NCBI RefSeq assembly: GCF_025643595.1
Contig: NZ_CP102826.1
Location: forward strand, 5,332,001 to 5,396,000
Source of the DNA: Saccharopolyspora rosea
Lineage (GTDB): Bacteria; Actinomycetota; Actinomycetes; Mycobacteriales; Pseudonocardiaceae
Direction: 5' to 3'
Length of the DNA stretch: 64,000 bases
The notes beneath the pieces were generated by a model. That model ran no database searches, was not told the DNA's origin, and worked only from the letters and a program-made list of their open reading frames with translations. The position numbers and the translations under genes were made by a program. Positions 47,998-56,740 of the stretch are shown piece after piece. Numbering within the stretch: the first letter of the stretch is position 1; every line of letters begins with the position of its first letter.

Positions 47998-48881
47998 TGC
48001 GCGTTGCGCGGCGTCGGCTGGCAGGCGGGGCAGGTGTAGGACGAGCGGTTCATGAACGAGTCCCGCCGCACCGACGCCCCGCAGCGCGGGCACGGCATTC
48101 CCGCCTGCCCGTACACCGCCAACGAGCGGTCGAAGTACCCGGACTCGCCGTTGACGTTGACGTACAGCGCGTCGAACGACGTGCCGCCCGCTTTCAGGGC
48201 GTCCTGCATGACGTCGTCCACGGCACCGAACAGCTCGCGGATCTTGGGCCGGGTGAGCGTCGCGGTGGGCCGGGCCCAGTGCAGCTTGGCCCGCCACAGC
48301 GCCTCGTCGGCGTAGATGTTGCCGATGCCGGAGACCAGGCTCTGGTCGAGCAGCGCGCGTTTGACCCCGGTGCGCCGGTTGCGCATCCGGGCCGCCACGG
48401 CCTCGACGTCGAAGATCTGCTCCAGCGGGTCGGGCGCGATGTGCGCGACGGGCTCGGGCACCGCGATCCCGTCGACCTCGACCAGGTCGGCGAGGTGCAG
48501 CCCGCCGAACGTGCGCTGGTCGACGAACCGCAGCTCGGGACCGCCGTCGGCGAACCGGAACCGCACCCGCAGGTGCTTCTCGTCGGGCGTGCCCTCGGGC
48601 TGCACCAGCAGCTGGCCGCTCATCCCGAGGTGCGCGATCAGCGCCTCCCCGCCGGAGTCCTCGGTGGTCGGCTCACCGCCCAGCTCCAGCCACAGGTACT
48701 TGCCGCGGCGCCGCGCGGCCGCGAAGACCCGGCCGGTCAGCCGACCGGTGAAGTCCTCCGGTCCCGGCACGTGCCGCCGGACCGAGCGGGGATGCCGGAC
48801 TTCGACGCTGGACACCGTGCGGCCGACCGCGTGCGCTTCCACACCGCGCCGGACGACCTCGACCTCAGGCAACTCGGGCAC
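47991..48881 (-). CDS. mutM: Formamidopyrimidine-DNA glycosylase
   Basis: 296-residue base-excision repair enzyme that removes 8-oxoguanine and formamidopyrimidines. The catalytic Pro2-Glu3 follows the start codon ([12 protein letters not shown]), which fixes GTG 48881 as the start. Further: the lysine of [10 protein letters not shown], the H2TH region [13 protein letters not shown], and the C-terminal zinc finger with CPRC and CPAC. Behind rnc in the conserved operon; the start lies 34 bases after rnc. Confidence 0.96.
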   Translation of the reverse strand: MPELPEVEVVRRGVEAHAVGRTVSSVEVRHPRSVRRHVPGPEDFTGRLTGRVFAAARRRGKYLWLELGGEPTTEDSGGEALIAHLGMSGQLLVQPEGTPDEKHLRVRFRFADGGPELRFVDQRTFGGLHLADLVEVDGIAVPEPVAHIAPDPLEQIFDVEAVAARMRNRRTGVKRALLDQSLVSGIGNIYADEALWRAKLHWARPTATLTRPKIRELFGAVDDVMQDALKAGGTSFDALYVNVNGESGYFDRSLAVYGQAGMPCPRCGASVRRDSFMNRSSYTCPACQPTPRNAHY

Positions 48882-48914
48882 GAACGCATCTTCGACCACG
48901 CCCGCGCCCGGCCG

Positions 48915-49679
48915 TCAGGCACCCCCGGCGGACTCCTGCGCGCCGTCGGCCTGACCGTCGCCGACCTGCTCGGAAAGCTTGCGCCAGGCCGCCTCGGCGG
49001 CCTTCTGCTCGGCTTCCTTCTTGGTGCGCCCGTCACCGCGGCCGAGCGTGTCCCCGCCGACCGACACGAACGCGCTGAACTCCTTGCGGTGGTCCGGGCC
49101 CTGCTCCTCGACCCGGTACTCGGGGACGCCCAGCGAGGCGGCGGCGGTCAACTCCTGGAGGCTGGTCTTCCAGTCCAGACCGGCTCCGCGCTGCGGCGCC
49201 TCGGCCAGCAGCGGCGCGAACAGCCGGTGGATCACCTCGCGCGCGACGTCGATGCCGTTCTGCAGGTAGACCGCGCCGAGCACGGCCTCCAACCCGTCGG
49301 CCAGGATGCTCGCCTTGTCGCGCCCCCCGGTGAGCTCCTCGCCCCGGCCGAGCAGCAGGTGCTCGCCGAGACCGCCCTCACCGAGTCCCCGCGCGACGCC
49401 CGCGAGCGCGTGCATGTTGACGACGCTGGCGCGCAGCTTCGCCAACTGCCCTTCGGGCAGGTCGGGGTGCTCGTTGTACAGGTGGTCGGTGATCACCAGA
49501 CCGAGCACCGCGTCGCCCAGGAACTCCAACCGCTCGTTCGGCGGCAACCCACCGTTCTCGTAGGCGTACGACCGGTGGGTGAGGGCAAGGGTGAGCAGCT
49601 CGGCGTCCAGTTCGACGCCGAGCGCCCGCAACAACGGCGCCCGGTCCACCTTCCGGGCCCGCGACTGCTTTCCCCCCAC
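48915..49679 (-). CDS. rnc: Ribonuclease III
   Basis: 254-residue double-strand RNA endonuclease that processes rRNA precursors. Catalytic signature [12 protein letters not shown], second acidic set in [12 protein letters not shown], and the C-terminal dsRNA-binding domain ([32 protein letters not shown], split). A short Ala/Gly tail follows. GTG 49679 follows the rpmF stop by 14 bases. Confidence 0.97.
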   Translation of the reverse strand: MGGKQSRARKVDRAPLLRALGVELDAELLTLALTHRSYAYENGGLPPNERLEFLGDAVLGLVITDHLYNEHPDLPEGQLAKLRASVVNMHALAGVARGLGEGGLGEHLLLGRGEELTGGRDKASILADGLEAVLGAVYLQNGIDVAREVIHRLFAPLLAEAPQRGAGLDWKTSLQELTAAASLGVPEYRVEEQGPDHRKEFSAFVSVGGDTLGRGDGRTKKEAEQKAAEAAWRKLSEQVGDGQADGAQESAGGA

Positions 49680-49693
49680 TGCACGACCGCCGA

Positions 49694-49876
49694 TCAGGCA
49701 GGCGAGACGACCTGGCGGCCGTCGTACTGGCCGCAGGCCGGGCAGGCCACGTGCGGGAGCTTCGGCTCACGGCAGGCGCGGTTCTCGCACTGCACCAGCG
49801 CCGGCGCCGACGCCTTCCACTGCGACCGGCGGTGACGGGTGTTGGCCCGGGACATCTTGCGCTTCGGGACGGCCAC
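49694..49876 (-). CDS. rpmF: Ribosomal protein L32
   Basis: 60 residues. [17 protein letters not shown] start and a zinc ribbon with four cysteines (C-ENRA-C and CPAC). So it is the zinc-containing (C+) form, whose expression is zinc-sensitive in some bacteria. GTG 49876, two bases after the DUF177 gene. Confidence 0.97.
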   Translation of the reverse strand: MAVPKRKMSRANTRHRRSQWKASAPALVQCENRACREPKLPHVACPACGQYDGRQVVSPA

Positions 49877-49878
49877 GA

Positions 49879-50451
49879 CTAGTTCTCCTCCTCGGTCCCG
49901 CCGAACCGCTCACGCAGCGCGGCCCAGCGAGGATCAATGGTCTCATGCGTGTGTTCGGGGGCGAGTTCGGCCCACTTGGCGCCGCACCCGGAGCACAGCC
50001 CCTGGCAGTCCGGCGAGCACAGCGGTGACGAGGGCAGCGACAGCAGCATCGCGTCCCGCACCACCGGTTCGAGGTCGATCAGTTCGTCGACGATCCGTCC
50101 GACCTCGTCCTCATCGGTGCTGGTGTCGGTGGCGCTGTCCGGGTAGGCGAACAGTTCCCGCACCTCGACCTCGACCTCGTCGGAGATCGGGTCCAGGCAG
50201 CGGGCGCACTCGCCGGTCAGCTTCGCGGTGGCGGTGCCCGACACCAGCACGCCCTCCACCACCGACTCGGCCAGCAGGTCGAGCTCGACCGGCTCGCCCT
50301 CCGGCACCCTGATCATGTCCAGGCCGAACCCGGCGGGCGCCGGGGCTCGGCGGGTGTAGGCGCGGCTGCTGCCCGCTCGGTGACCGATCTCCCGGGTGTC
50401 GAACACCCAGGGGCCGGTGTGCGCGGCGCGCGCTTCGTGGTTCTGAGACAT
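49879..50451 (-). CDS. DUF177 / YceD 23S rRNA accumulation protein
   Basis: 190 residues with the DUF177 zinc cluster: C-ARC in [10 protein letters not shown] and [13 protein letters not shown] towards the C-terminus. YceD affects 23S rRNA accumulation and always accompanies rpmF. ATG 50451 is chosen; the frame continues upstream as low complexity. First gene of the rpmF-rnc-mutM operon. Confidence 0.92.
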   Translation of the reverse strand: MSQNHEARAAHTGPWVFDTREIGHRAGSSRAYTRRAPAPAGFGLDMIRVPEGEPVELDLLAESVVEGVLVSGTATAKLTGECARCLDPISDEVEVEVRELFAYPDSATDTSTDEDEVGRIVDELIDLEPVVRDAMLLSLPSSPLCSPDCQGLCSGCGAKWAELAPEHTHETIDPRWAALRERFGGTEEEN

Positions 50452-50594
50452 CAGGTTCGGCAGTGTTTTCGCTCGGGTCCTGGCAGACGTCGGCGAGCGA
50501 CGCATCGCCCGCAACCAGCTTTTCCAGGGTACGCGACCCGCGCGCCACGGCGAAAACAGCCCCTGCGCGCCGCCCGGGGCGGACGGGCCCGCGC

Positions 50595-51800
50595 TCAGTC
50601 GTCCTCGGGCGGCCGGGGCGGCTTGTCCTCGACAGCGGACCAGTCCCCGAACACCGGCGGCGCCACCCGCGGCAGTTCGAGATCCGCCCACGCCTCCCCG
50701 GTCGCCACCAGGTACTTGCCGGTCCGCTCCGCGTCCTCGTCGGACCGCCGACGGCGACCGGCGGGCGCACCACCACCGGCGACACCACCGCCCCGCGCGC
50801 CCGCACCGGCGCCACCGGAGCGCGAACCGCCCACCTCCGAACGACCACCCGGACCAGCACCCCGACCGGTACCCGCCCGGCCACCCGCGCCGGACACCCC
50901 ACCGCCGGACGACTCACCGCTGCCCGGCGGCACGGCGACGCCACCGGAAGCCACCCCGGGCGCCGCCCCCGCCGGAGGCGCCGGGTCAGCGGCGGCCGGA
51001 GCCGCCCACGCCGCCTCCGACTCCGCAGGCACGTCCGCAGCGGGGTCCTCCGGCGCGGGGCGCTGCGGGGCGGGGTCCGCACCCGACGGATCCGCCACCT
51101 CCGGCGCCGCACCCCGAGGAGGCGGAACCCGCGGATCACCGCCCGGATTCCGCCCCACCGCGCTGGGCGGCCGACCGGCCTCCGGGCGCACCCGCGGCAC
51201 CGGCTCGGTCGGAGCGGCCACCACGTCGGCGTCGAACTTCGGCGGCGGCGCGAACCGCGGCATGGAGGCGACCCGCTCGTTGCTGGCCCGCGCGTAGGAC
51301 TCGTACTGCTGCCGAGCCCGCTCCTCGACCTCGGCGTGCACGACCTCGTGCGCAGCCCGCACCCCGGACTTCGCCGCGTACGACACGGGATTGACGTAGT
51401 CGGCCCACCCGATGTCGTCCGGAGGCACCTCGTGCGGAGGCGGAAACCCGTTCTTGAAATCCGCCGACCCCTGCGCCTGCTGCTCCACCGCCACTCCGAC
51501 CTGCGCGGCCACGTCGATGGAACGCCGAGTGGCGTTGACCAGCGGAGTCACGGCCTCCTTGGCCTGCTTCCCCGCAGCCCCCTGCATGACGACGTCGAAC
51601 GTCCGGAGCACCCGCCGCAGCTCCGCCTCAGCTCGTTCGAAGGCAGAACGGACCTCGCACATCCACCGCCATGCCGCCTGCGACGCGGGCTTCGGCCCGG
51701 GCCCGGACCGCACCTCCCCGAAGACCTTCCGGTGGTCGAACTCCACCTGCGCCCGGTCCGGCACTTCCCGACCGCCGAACAACCAGTCGAACAACACCAT
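50595..51800 (-). CDS. PPE-like type VII secretion substrate (module 2)
   Basis: 401 residues. Helical PPE-like N-terminal domain to about 190 (FERAEAELRRVLRTFDVV, then VMQGAAGKQAKEAV at the helical hairpin where WxGxAA is expected). The tail is Gly/Pro/Ala rich and disordered, ending in a conserved-looking WADLELPRVAPPVFGDW patch. ATG 51800, 18 bases after the lipoprotein gene. Last gene of module 2. The missing Trp in the hairpin makes the PPE assignment less firm than in module 1. Confidence 0.72.
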   Translation of the reverse strand: MVLFDWLFGGREVPDRAQVEFDHRKVFGEVRSGPGPKPASQAAWRWMCEVRSAFERAEAELRRVLRTFDVVMQGAAGKQAKEAVTPLVNATRRSIDVAAQVGVAVEQQAQGSADFKNGFPPPHEVPPDDIGWADYVNPVSYAAKSGVRAAHEVVHAEVEERARQQYESYARASNERVASMPRFAPPPKFDADVVAAPTEPVPRVRPEAGRPPSAVGRNPGGDPRVPPPRGAAPEVADPSGADPAPQRPAPEDPAADVPAESEAAWAAPAAADPAPPAGAAPGVASGGVAVPPGSGESSGGGVSGAGGRAGTGRGAGPGGRSEVGGSRSGGAGAGARGGGVAGGGAPAGRRRRSDEDAERTGKYLVATGEAWADLELPRVAPPVFGDWSAVEDKPPRPPEDD

Positions 51801-51818
51801 GCTCCCCAGTCCCCCACG

Positions 51819-52412
51819 TCACGCCGGAGGCAGGTTCTCCAACACCATCCCCGCGATCCGATCCGCCACCGCACACGGATCCGCGTACTCCGGCTTCCCC
51901 TGTCCTTCAGAACCCGTTTGGAAGTACACCAGGAACAATTCCTTGTCCGACGTCCCGACGTACGTCCCGCAAGAACCTGAACTGATGCCGTAATGCACCG
52001 CTGGATAGCCGCTGACCTCGACATCCGGTTTTCCGCCCGCCCCCGCGGTCATCGCCACCCACCGCAGCCCCTGCTGCTGGAGCGTATCCGGCGACACTTT
52101 GAGCGTGAAGAGTTGATTACGCCATTTGCAGGCCGCCTGCCCCCACTCGGACTGCGCTGCGGCGGCTTGCCCCGCGTTGAGCTGCGCGAGCTGTTCCGGG
52201 GACAACAGCTGACAAGGATCGGAAAACGCCGCCAGCTTCTTCGGGTGCTCGATGTGGAGCGGATCCGATTTCCCCGCCGGAGAAGGAACGAGGGACGGTG
52301 GCGGCGCGGAAGACGGCTGCGGTGTCCCGGAAACCGACGCCGTGCAGCTGGCCAGTCCGAACGCCATCAGTGCCGCCGACGCCGCGAGGACACGCGTGGT
52401 GTGCGCAGTCAT
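51819..52412 (-). CDS. DUF3558 lipoprotein (module 2)
   Basis: 197 residues: signal peptide with lipobox GLASC at about residue 23, then a Ser/Pro-rich spacer, and the DUF3558 domain (SDPCQLLSPEQLAQL, ACKWRNQL, GTYVGTSDKELFLVYFQ, YADPCAVADRIAGMV). Its ATG overlaps the stop of the small helical gene upstream (ATGA). The same family as in module 1, between the small helical protein and the PPE-like gene in both. Confidence 0.86.
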   Translation of the reverse strand: MTAHTTRVLAASAALMAFGLASCTASVSGTPQPSSAPPPSLVPSPAGKSDPLHIEHPKKLAAFSDPCQLLSPEQLAQLNAGQAAAAQSEWGQAACKWRNQLFTLKVSPDTLQQQGLRWVAMTAGAGGKPDVEVSGYPAVHYGISSGSCGTYVGTSDKELFLVYFQTGSEGQGKPEYADPCAVADRIAGMVLENLPPA

Positions 52413-52738
52413 GCCATCCGGTTCCCGTCGTCGATGCGCTTGTGCTCATCGATCGACTTCTGGACCGCGTCCTTGAAGTCCGCGATCCACCGGGCCATCC
52501 CGTCGGCGGTTTCGTAGAGGCTACCTTCACCACCCTGGGCGCGTTCTCCGATTTTCCGAAAAACGTCCACTGTCACCTCATCACCGAACGGCGAGGGGAT
52601 GTTTCCCAACTCCGCGGCCCTTTCCCGCGCCGTCTCGTACTTCGCCCGCACTTCGTCGAGCTCGGCAAGCAGTTCGGAAGCGCGATCGAGATCGACGTAG
52701 AACGCCGAGTGGCCGCGCACTCTGGCAGGATCTCCCAC
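52409..52738 (-). CDS. PE-like small helical protein (module 2)
   Basis: 109 residues. Two helices (YVDLDRASELLAELDEVRAK; YETADGMARWIADFKDAVQKS) around a loop (PSPFGDEVTVDVF). GTG 52738 follows AGGAGGG by six bases, which fixes the start; the frame continues to 52822 without a ribosome site. Equivalent in place and size to the PE-like protein of module 1. Confidence 0.75.
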   Translation of the reverse strand: MGDPARVRGHSAFYVDLDRASELLAELDEVRAKYETARERAAELGNIPSPFGDEVTVDVFRKIGERAQGGEGSLYETADGMARWIADFKDAVQKSIDEHKRIDDGNRMA

Positions 52739-52837
52739 AGTTGCCCTCCTGTTTCGGCTTCCCGACCGGACATGACAGTGGCATATATCACGCTCCCACA
52801 GGAAAGAACCGAACGGAATCACCCATACTTCGGACGC

Positions 52838-53695
52838 TCAGAGGCGTGATGACAAACGATCTTCGCCCAATTGGAGGTGCATCCTGTCACGGTATTCACA
52901 TAAGGCGACGGCGATGACTTTCGCACTCCCCGGCCCGACGACCGTCCGCTCCCCACCGGGTGGCTGCGGGATCTGGGCGACGCGGCCCGCGGGGCTGTGG
53001 TGGACGGTGATCGCCCAGGGTGCGAGGTGGCCGGCGCCGCGGGTGTCGCGGACGGCGACGTTGAAGTGGGCGGTGGTGCGGTCAGCGAGCTTGCAGAAGC
53101 GGCCGATCTCCCTCGCGTCCGAGGCGGGGACGTCGGCCTGGCCGAGTTCGTAGGCGATCCAGTCACCCTGGTCGGCCCGGTGGTTCTCGGCTTCGATCCC
53201 GGCCGCGCGCAGCACGCCGGTCGGTACCTCGACCGCCCGGCCCGGCGCCGGGGCGACGTCTGGCAGGCAGGCCACCAGCGCGCGCTCGGCGGCATCCGGC
53301 CGCACCTCGTCGATCCGCACCCGTTCACCGCGCAGCACGATCCGGAAGGCCAGCCCCCGCGACGCGGCCACCAGCGCCCGCGTTTCGGCGCTGTCCGGGG
53401 CGTTCAGGTACAGGTACGCCAACGACGGCCCGTAGACCAGCGTCGAGACGATCTCGTACCAGCTGTCGTCGAGCCGACCGCTGCGCTCGATCCAGCCCTT
53501 GGCCCGGACGCTGGCCTCCGCCTCCGCCAACGTGGCCCGCGGATCGTCGGGCCGCGGCAGCCCGCTGGCGCGGGAGGCGACGAAGACCGGAACGTCGAAC
53601 TTCCGCCTCGCCTCGACCGCCGAGACCAGCCCGGCCTCGTGGCGGGCGCGTTCCTGGCGCACGATCGCGCCGAACTCCCAGAAGCTGCACTCCAC
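52838..53695 (-). CDS. EspG-family type VII secretion chaperone (module 2)
   Basis: 285 residues. EspG pattern: VECSFWEFGAIVRQER at the start, GWIERSGRLDDSWYEIVSTL, FRIVLRGERVRIDEV, AHFNVAVRDTRGAGH and the end SAKVIAVALCEYRDRM. GTG 53695 follows a G-rich ribosome-site-like stretch. First gene of module 2 (in module 1 it is last). It should chaperone the PPE-like protein encoded three genes on. Confidence 0.83.
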   Translation of the reverse strand: MECSFWEFGAIVRQERARHEAGLVSAVEARRKFDVPVFVASRASGLPRPDDPRATLAEAEASVRAKGWIERSGRLDDSWYEIVSTLVYGPSLAYLYLNAPDSAETRALVAASRGLAFRIVLRGERVRIDEVRPDAAERALVACLPDVAPAPGRAVEVPTGVLRAAGIEAENHRADQGDWIAYELGQADVPASDAREIGRFCKLADRTTAHFNVAVRDTRGAGHLAPWAITVHHSPAGRVAQIPQPPGGERTVVGPGSAKVIAVALCEYRDRMHLQLGEDRLSSRL

Positions 53696-53965
53696 CCCAG
53701 CACCCCCGTCCCACTCGGACCGGACGCACGCGCACCGACCGATCTTGGCGCTGCGACGGGGAAAAATGTGGCCATCAGGGCACTTCCACCCGGATGGCTC
53801 GGGCTCGGGCGGAGTACCGCGCCGCCGGGCGGCGGAGCGCATCGACCGGTGTCGCCGACGGCCTGCCGGGGCCGGAACCGGCCATCGCACCGGTGCGGGG
53901 AAGACCGGAGAGCGCCTCGCGGCGGGCGGCCGCCAGGGGAACACCGTCCCGGCGGAGGGGGCGGC

Positions 53966-54721
53966 CTAGTTGTCCGAGTCACCGCCGTTCTGCGCTGCTC
54001 CGGCGCGCGCCGGGTTCCACTCCTCGTAGTCGAACGGGGCGCCGACCGGGGTGCGCAGCTGCTGGCGACCCTTGCCGACGGTGCGCAGCGTGCGGCTGAG
54101 GAGGTCTTCGAAGTCCGCCAGGCGGGAGTCGACGTAGGCGTCGCAGTCGCCGCGGAGGCGTTCGGCGTCGTTGTGCGCCTCGTCCACGATGCGCTTGGCC
54201 TCGGTCTTGGCGGCCTGGACCACCTCGGTGTCGGCGACCAGCCGCGACTGTTCGGACTTGCCCTCGTGGACGGACTGCTCGTAGGCGGCGCGGCCGGCCT
54301 GGACCATGCGGTCGGCCTCGGACTGCGCCCGGCTGATGTAGTCCTCGTACTCGCGGCGGCCGGAGTTGACGGTCTGCTCGGCCTGGGCGCGCGCTTCGGA
54401 GAGCAGCTGGTCGGCCTGCTCGCGGGCCTCGGCGAGCATCCGCTCGGCCTCGGTGCGGGCCTCGGCCACGGTGCGCTCGGCCTCCGACTGCGCGTCGCCG
54501 ACGGTCTGGTCGGCCTGCGACTGCGCCTTGGCGACCAGGTCGTCGCGGTGGTCGAGCACGTCCTGGGCGTCGTCGAGCTCCTGCGGGATGGCGTCCCGCA
54601 CGTCGTCGAGCAGTTCCAGCACGTCACCTCGGGGGACGACGCAGCCCGAGGTCATCGGGACGCCGCGCGCCTCCTCGACGATCGTGACGAGTTCGTCCAG
54701 CGCCTCGAACACCCGGTACAC
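53966..54721 (-). CDS. sepIVA: DivIVA-like septation protein SepIVA
   Basis: 251 residues. The N-terminus YRVFEALDELVTIVEEARG and GCVVPRGDVLELLDDVRDAIP matches mycobacterial SepIVA (Rv2927c), a septal and growth-pole factor. A long heptad coiled coil rich in Ala/Glu/Gln follows (about 65-220). GTG 54721 follows GGGAG. Place in the conserved series (before DUF177) supports the name; four T7 genes are inserted between. Confidence 0.9.
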   Translation of the reverse strand: MYRVFEALDELVTIVEEARGVPMTSGCVVPRGDVLELLDDVRDAIPQELDDAQDVLDHRDDLVAKAQSQADQTVGDAQSEAERTVAEARTEAERMLAEAREQADQLLSEARAQAEQTVNSGRREYEDYISRAQSEADRMVQAGRAAYEQSVHEGKSEQSRLVADTEVVQAAKTEAKRIVDEAHNDAERLRGDCDAYVDSRLADFEDLLSRTLRTVGKGRQQLRTPVGAPFDYEEWNPARAGAAQNGGDSDN

Positions 54722-54926
54722 GTTGATCTCCCTGCACTCCGTTGCCGACCAGGGTTGCCGCCCAGGTGGCAAGCATGTCAGAACGGCCGAGGACGTCGCG
54801 ATCACGGTCTGTCCGCCGTCCAGTCTGCCCGTGCCGCGCGACCGGGCGCGGGATATCCGGTGTCCGGGGCGTGTCAACGACGTCCGGCGCCCGCCCGGCG
54901 GACCGGGCGGGCGCCGGATCGTCGGT

Positions 54927-55349
54927 TCACGCGTCGACGTTGGTCAGCTTGAAGCTCTTGTAGTGGTCGTCGGTGTAGAAGTACTCGCCCTTCTCACCGG
55001 TGACGAAGCGGCGCGCGCCGCGGTCGTCGCTGCCGGGCGTCTTGACGGTGTACTCGTGGTAGTAGCCCTTCTGGCAGTCCGGCAGCACGCCTTCGCGGTT
55101 GTCGAAGACCTGCCCGTCCTGCGGGTACGGGTAGGGCCCGCCCTTCTTGATCAGGTTGACGGTGTCGGTGGCTTCCGGCGGCAGCTGCGACAGGTTGACC
55201 TTGGCGAAGCCCGAGGTGTCCCCGCACGACGCCTGCGCCACCGAGGCGGGCGGCGCGGACAGGGCACCGGTCTGGAGACCGAGGACACCGGCGGCGACGA
55301 GCAACCCGGCCAGCAGCATCCGCACTGCGTTCACTGTGATCCGCTTCAT
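54927..55349 (-). CDS. Secreted guanyl-specific ribonuclease (RNase Sa type)
   Basis: 140 residues with a signal peptide (about 1-40). The mature part follows RNase Sa closely: LPPEATDTVNLI, GPYPYPQDG, VFDNREGVLP, GYYHEYTV, RGARRFVTG, EYFYTDDHYKSF. Catalytic residues expected at Glu99, Arg114 and His129; Cys42 and Cys92 could form a disulfide. It cleaves RNA after guanosine outside the cell. No barstar-like inhibitor gene lies beside it. Confidence 0.92.
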   Translation of the reverse strand: MKRITVNAVRMLLAGLLVAAGVLGLQTGALSAPPASVAQASCGDTSGFAKVNLSQLPPEATDTVNLIKKGGPYPYPQDGQVFDNREGVLPDCQKGYYHEYTVKTPGSDDRGARRFVTGEKGEYFYTDDHYKSFKLTNVDA

Positions 55350-55450
55350 AGCGAATGACGCTAATGCGAGCAGGTGATCAGCTCGTGGCGTTGGCGTGAA
55401 TCCGAAACGCAGTGCCGCCTCATCGCGTGAAAATTCCCCACCCGAACGGG

Positions 55451-55930
55451 TCAGTTCTCGGTGAGACGCTCCCGCAGGCGCTGCTCGATCTTGGGCGGCA
55501 GCAGGTTGGAGACGTCGCCGCCGTAGGTGGCGACCTCCTTCACCAGCGAGCTGGCCAGGAAGCTGTACAGCGGGTTGGTGGACATGAACAACGTCTCGAC
55601 GCCGGAGAGCCGCTGGTTCATCTGCGCCATCTGGAGTTCGTAGTCGAAGTCGCTGACCGCGCGCAGGCCCTTGACGATGGCGCCGATGTCGTTGGCCCGG
55701 CAGTAGTCCACCAGCAGGCCGTGCCAGGAGTCGATGCGGACGTTGGGCCACTGCGCGGTGACCTCGCGCAGCATGTCCAGCCGCTCCTCGACGGTGAACA
55801 GGCTCTTCTTGTTCTTGTTCACCAGCACCGCGACGACGACCTCGTCGAACAGCTTCGCGGCTCGCTCGATGATGTCCAGATGACCGTTCGTCACCGGGTC
55901 GTAAGAGCCTGGACACACGGCACGCCTCAT
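55451..55930 (-). CDS. coaD: Phosphopantetheine adenylyltransferase
   Basis: 159-residue enzyme of coenzyme A synthesis, joining ATP and 4'-phosphopantetheine. [16 protein letters not shown] holds the nucleotide-binding TxGH motif; [16 protein letters not shown] and the ISSSxxK-like loop [12 protein letters not shown] are present. ATG 55930. It normally follows rsmD, as here, 93 bases apart. Confidence 0.97.
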   Translation of the reverse strand: MRRAVCPGSYDPVTNGHLDIIERAAKLFDEVVVAVLVNKNKKSLFTVEERLDMLREVTAQWPNVRIDSWHGLLVDYCRANDIGAIVKGLRAVSDFDYELQMAQMNQRLSGVETLFMSTNPLYSFLASSLVKEVATYGGDVSNLLPPKIEQRLRERLTEN

Positions 55931-56023
55931 GTGCCGGGACGTTAGCAGCAGGCCCGGTGAACACCCATGACGACGTGGTGCGGGTCACCGGCGCGGACTG
56001 GTGGGGCAGGAATTGCGCCGCAG

Positions 56024-56584
56024 TTACACCGGGAGGTGCACCGCCCAGTGCACGACCGTGTCGCCGTAGCGCCGGGAGCGGGTGGCCTCCAGCGCCGCGG
56101 GCCAGTCGGGCTCGCCGCTGCGCGCCGCGCGTTCCACGACGACGACGCTGCCGGGGACCGTCCAGCCGTGCTCGACCAGCGCCTGAAGGACCGCCCGCAA
56201 CCGGTCGCCGGACAGGTCGTAGGGCGGGTCGGCGAGCACCACGTCGTAGGGCTGCGCCGGGGGCCCGGCGAGCAGGGTCTCGGCCTTGGCCTGCTCGACG
56301 TGCGCGCCGGCGAGACCGAGGGCGGCGGCGTTGCGGCGCAGCAGCTGCGCGGCGCGGCGGTCGGCTTCGACGAAGGTGGCGTGCGCGGCACCGCGGGACA
56401 GCGCTTCGAGTCCGAGCGCGCCGGAACCGCCGTAGAGGTCGAGGACCCGCGCGCCGGAGAGGTCGACCGCCGATTCCAACGAGCTGAACAGGGCTTCGCG
56501 CACCCGTTCCGAGGTGGGTCTGGTGCCGCGCGGCGGCACCTCGATCCGCCGCCCGCCGACGCTTCCGGCCACGATCCGTGTCAC
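56024..56584 (-). CDS. rsmD: 16S rRNA (guanine966-N2)-methyltransferase
   Basis: 186 residues. N-terminus TRIVAGSVGGRRI, substrate-binding RPTSERVREALF, SAM motif LDLYGGSGALGLEALSRGA, and the catalytic DPPY in VVLADPPYDL. GTG 56584 matches the usual first residues; ATG 56593 would add three. Methylates 16S rRNA during 30S assembly. Confidence 0.94.
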   Translation of the reverse strand: MTRIVAGSVGGRRIEVPPRGTRPTSERVREALFSSLESAVDLSGARVLDLYGGSGALGLEALSRGAAHATFVEADRRAAQLLRRNAAALGLAGAHVEQAKAETLLAGPPAQPYDVVLADPPYDLSGDRLRAVLQALVEHGWTVPGSVVVVERAARSGEPDWPAALEATRSRRYGDTVVHWAVHLPV

Positions 56585-56740
56585 GGGCCCCATCCTCGCG
56601 CATCGGCCGGTGCGGGCTGGATCGCAGGTCAGCCTACGCCTCGACGTCGGCGCCACCGCGCCCCGGGAGCGGCGAAGTCGGGGCGTGGTGGCACGTACTC
56701 TGGGGGGTCTGCCCATGGCGAGACGGGGAGAAGAAGCTCA

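Noticed and set aside
53696-53965. Further gene between sepIVA and EspG module 2
   Set aside because: Open frames exist on both strands, but none has a ribosome site or domain; they are extensions or shadows of the flanking genes.
56588-56740. Rifamycin-associated element upstream of helD
   Set aside because: The known palindrome was looked for by eye in this intergenic region and not found.
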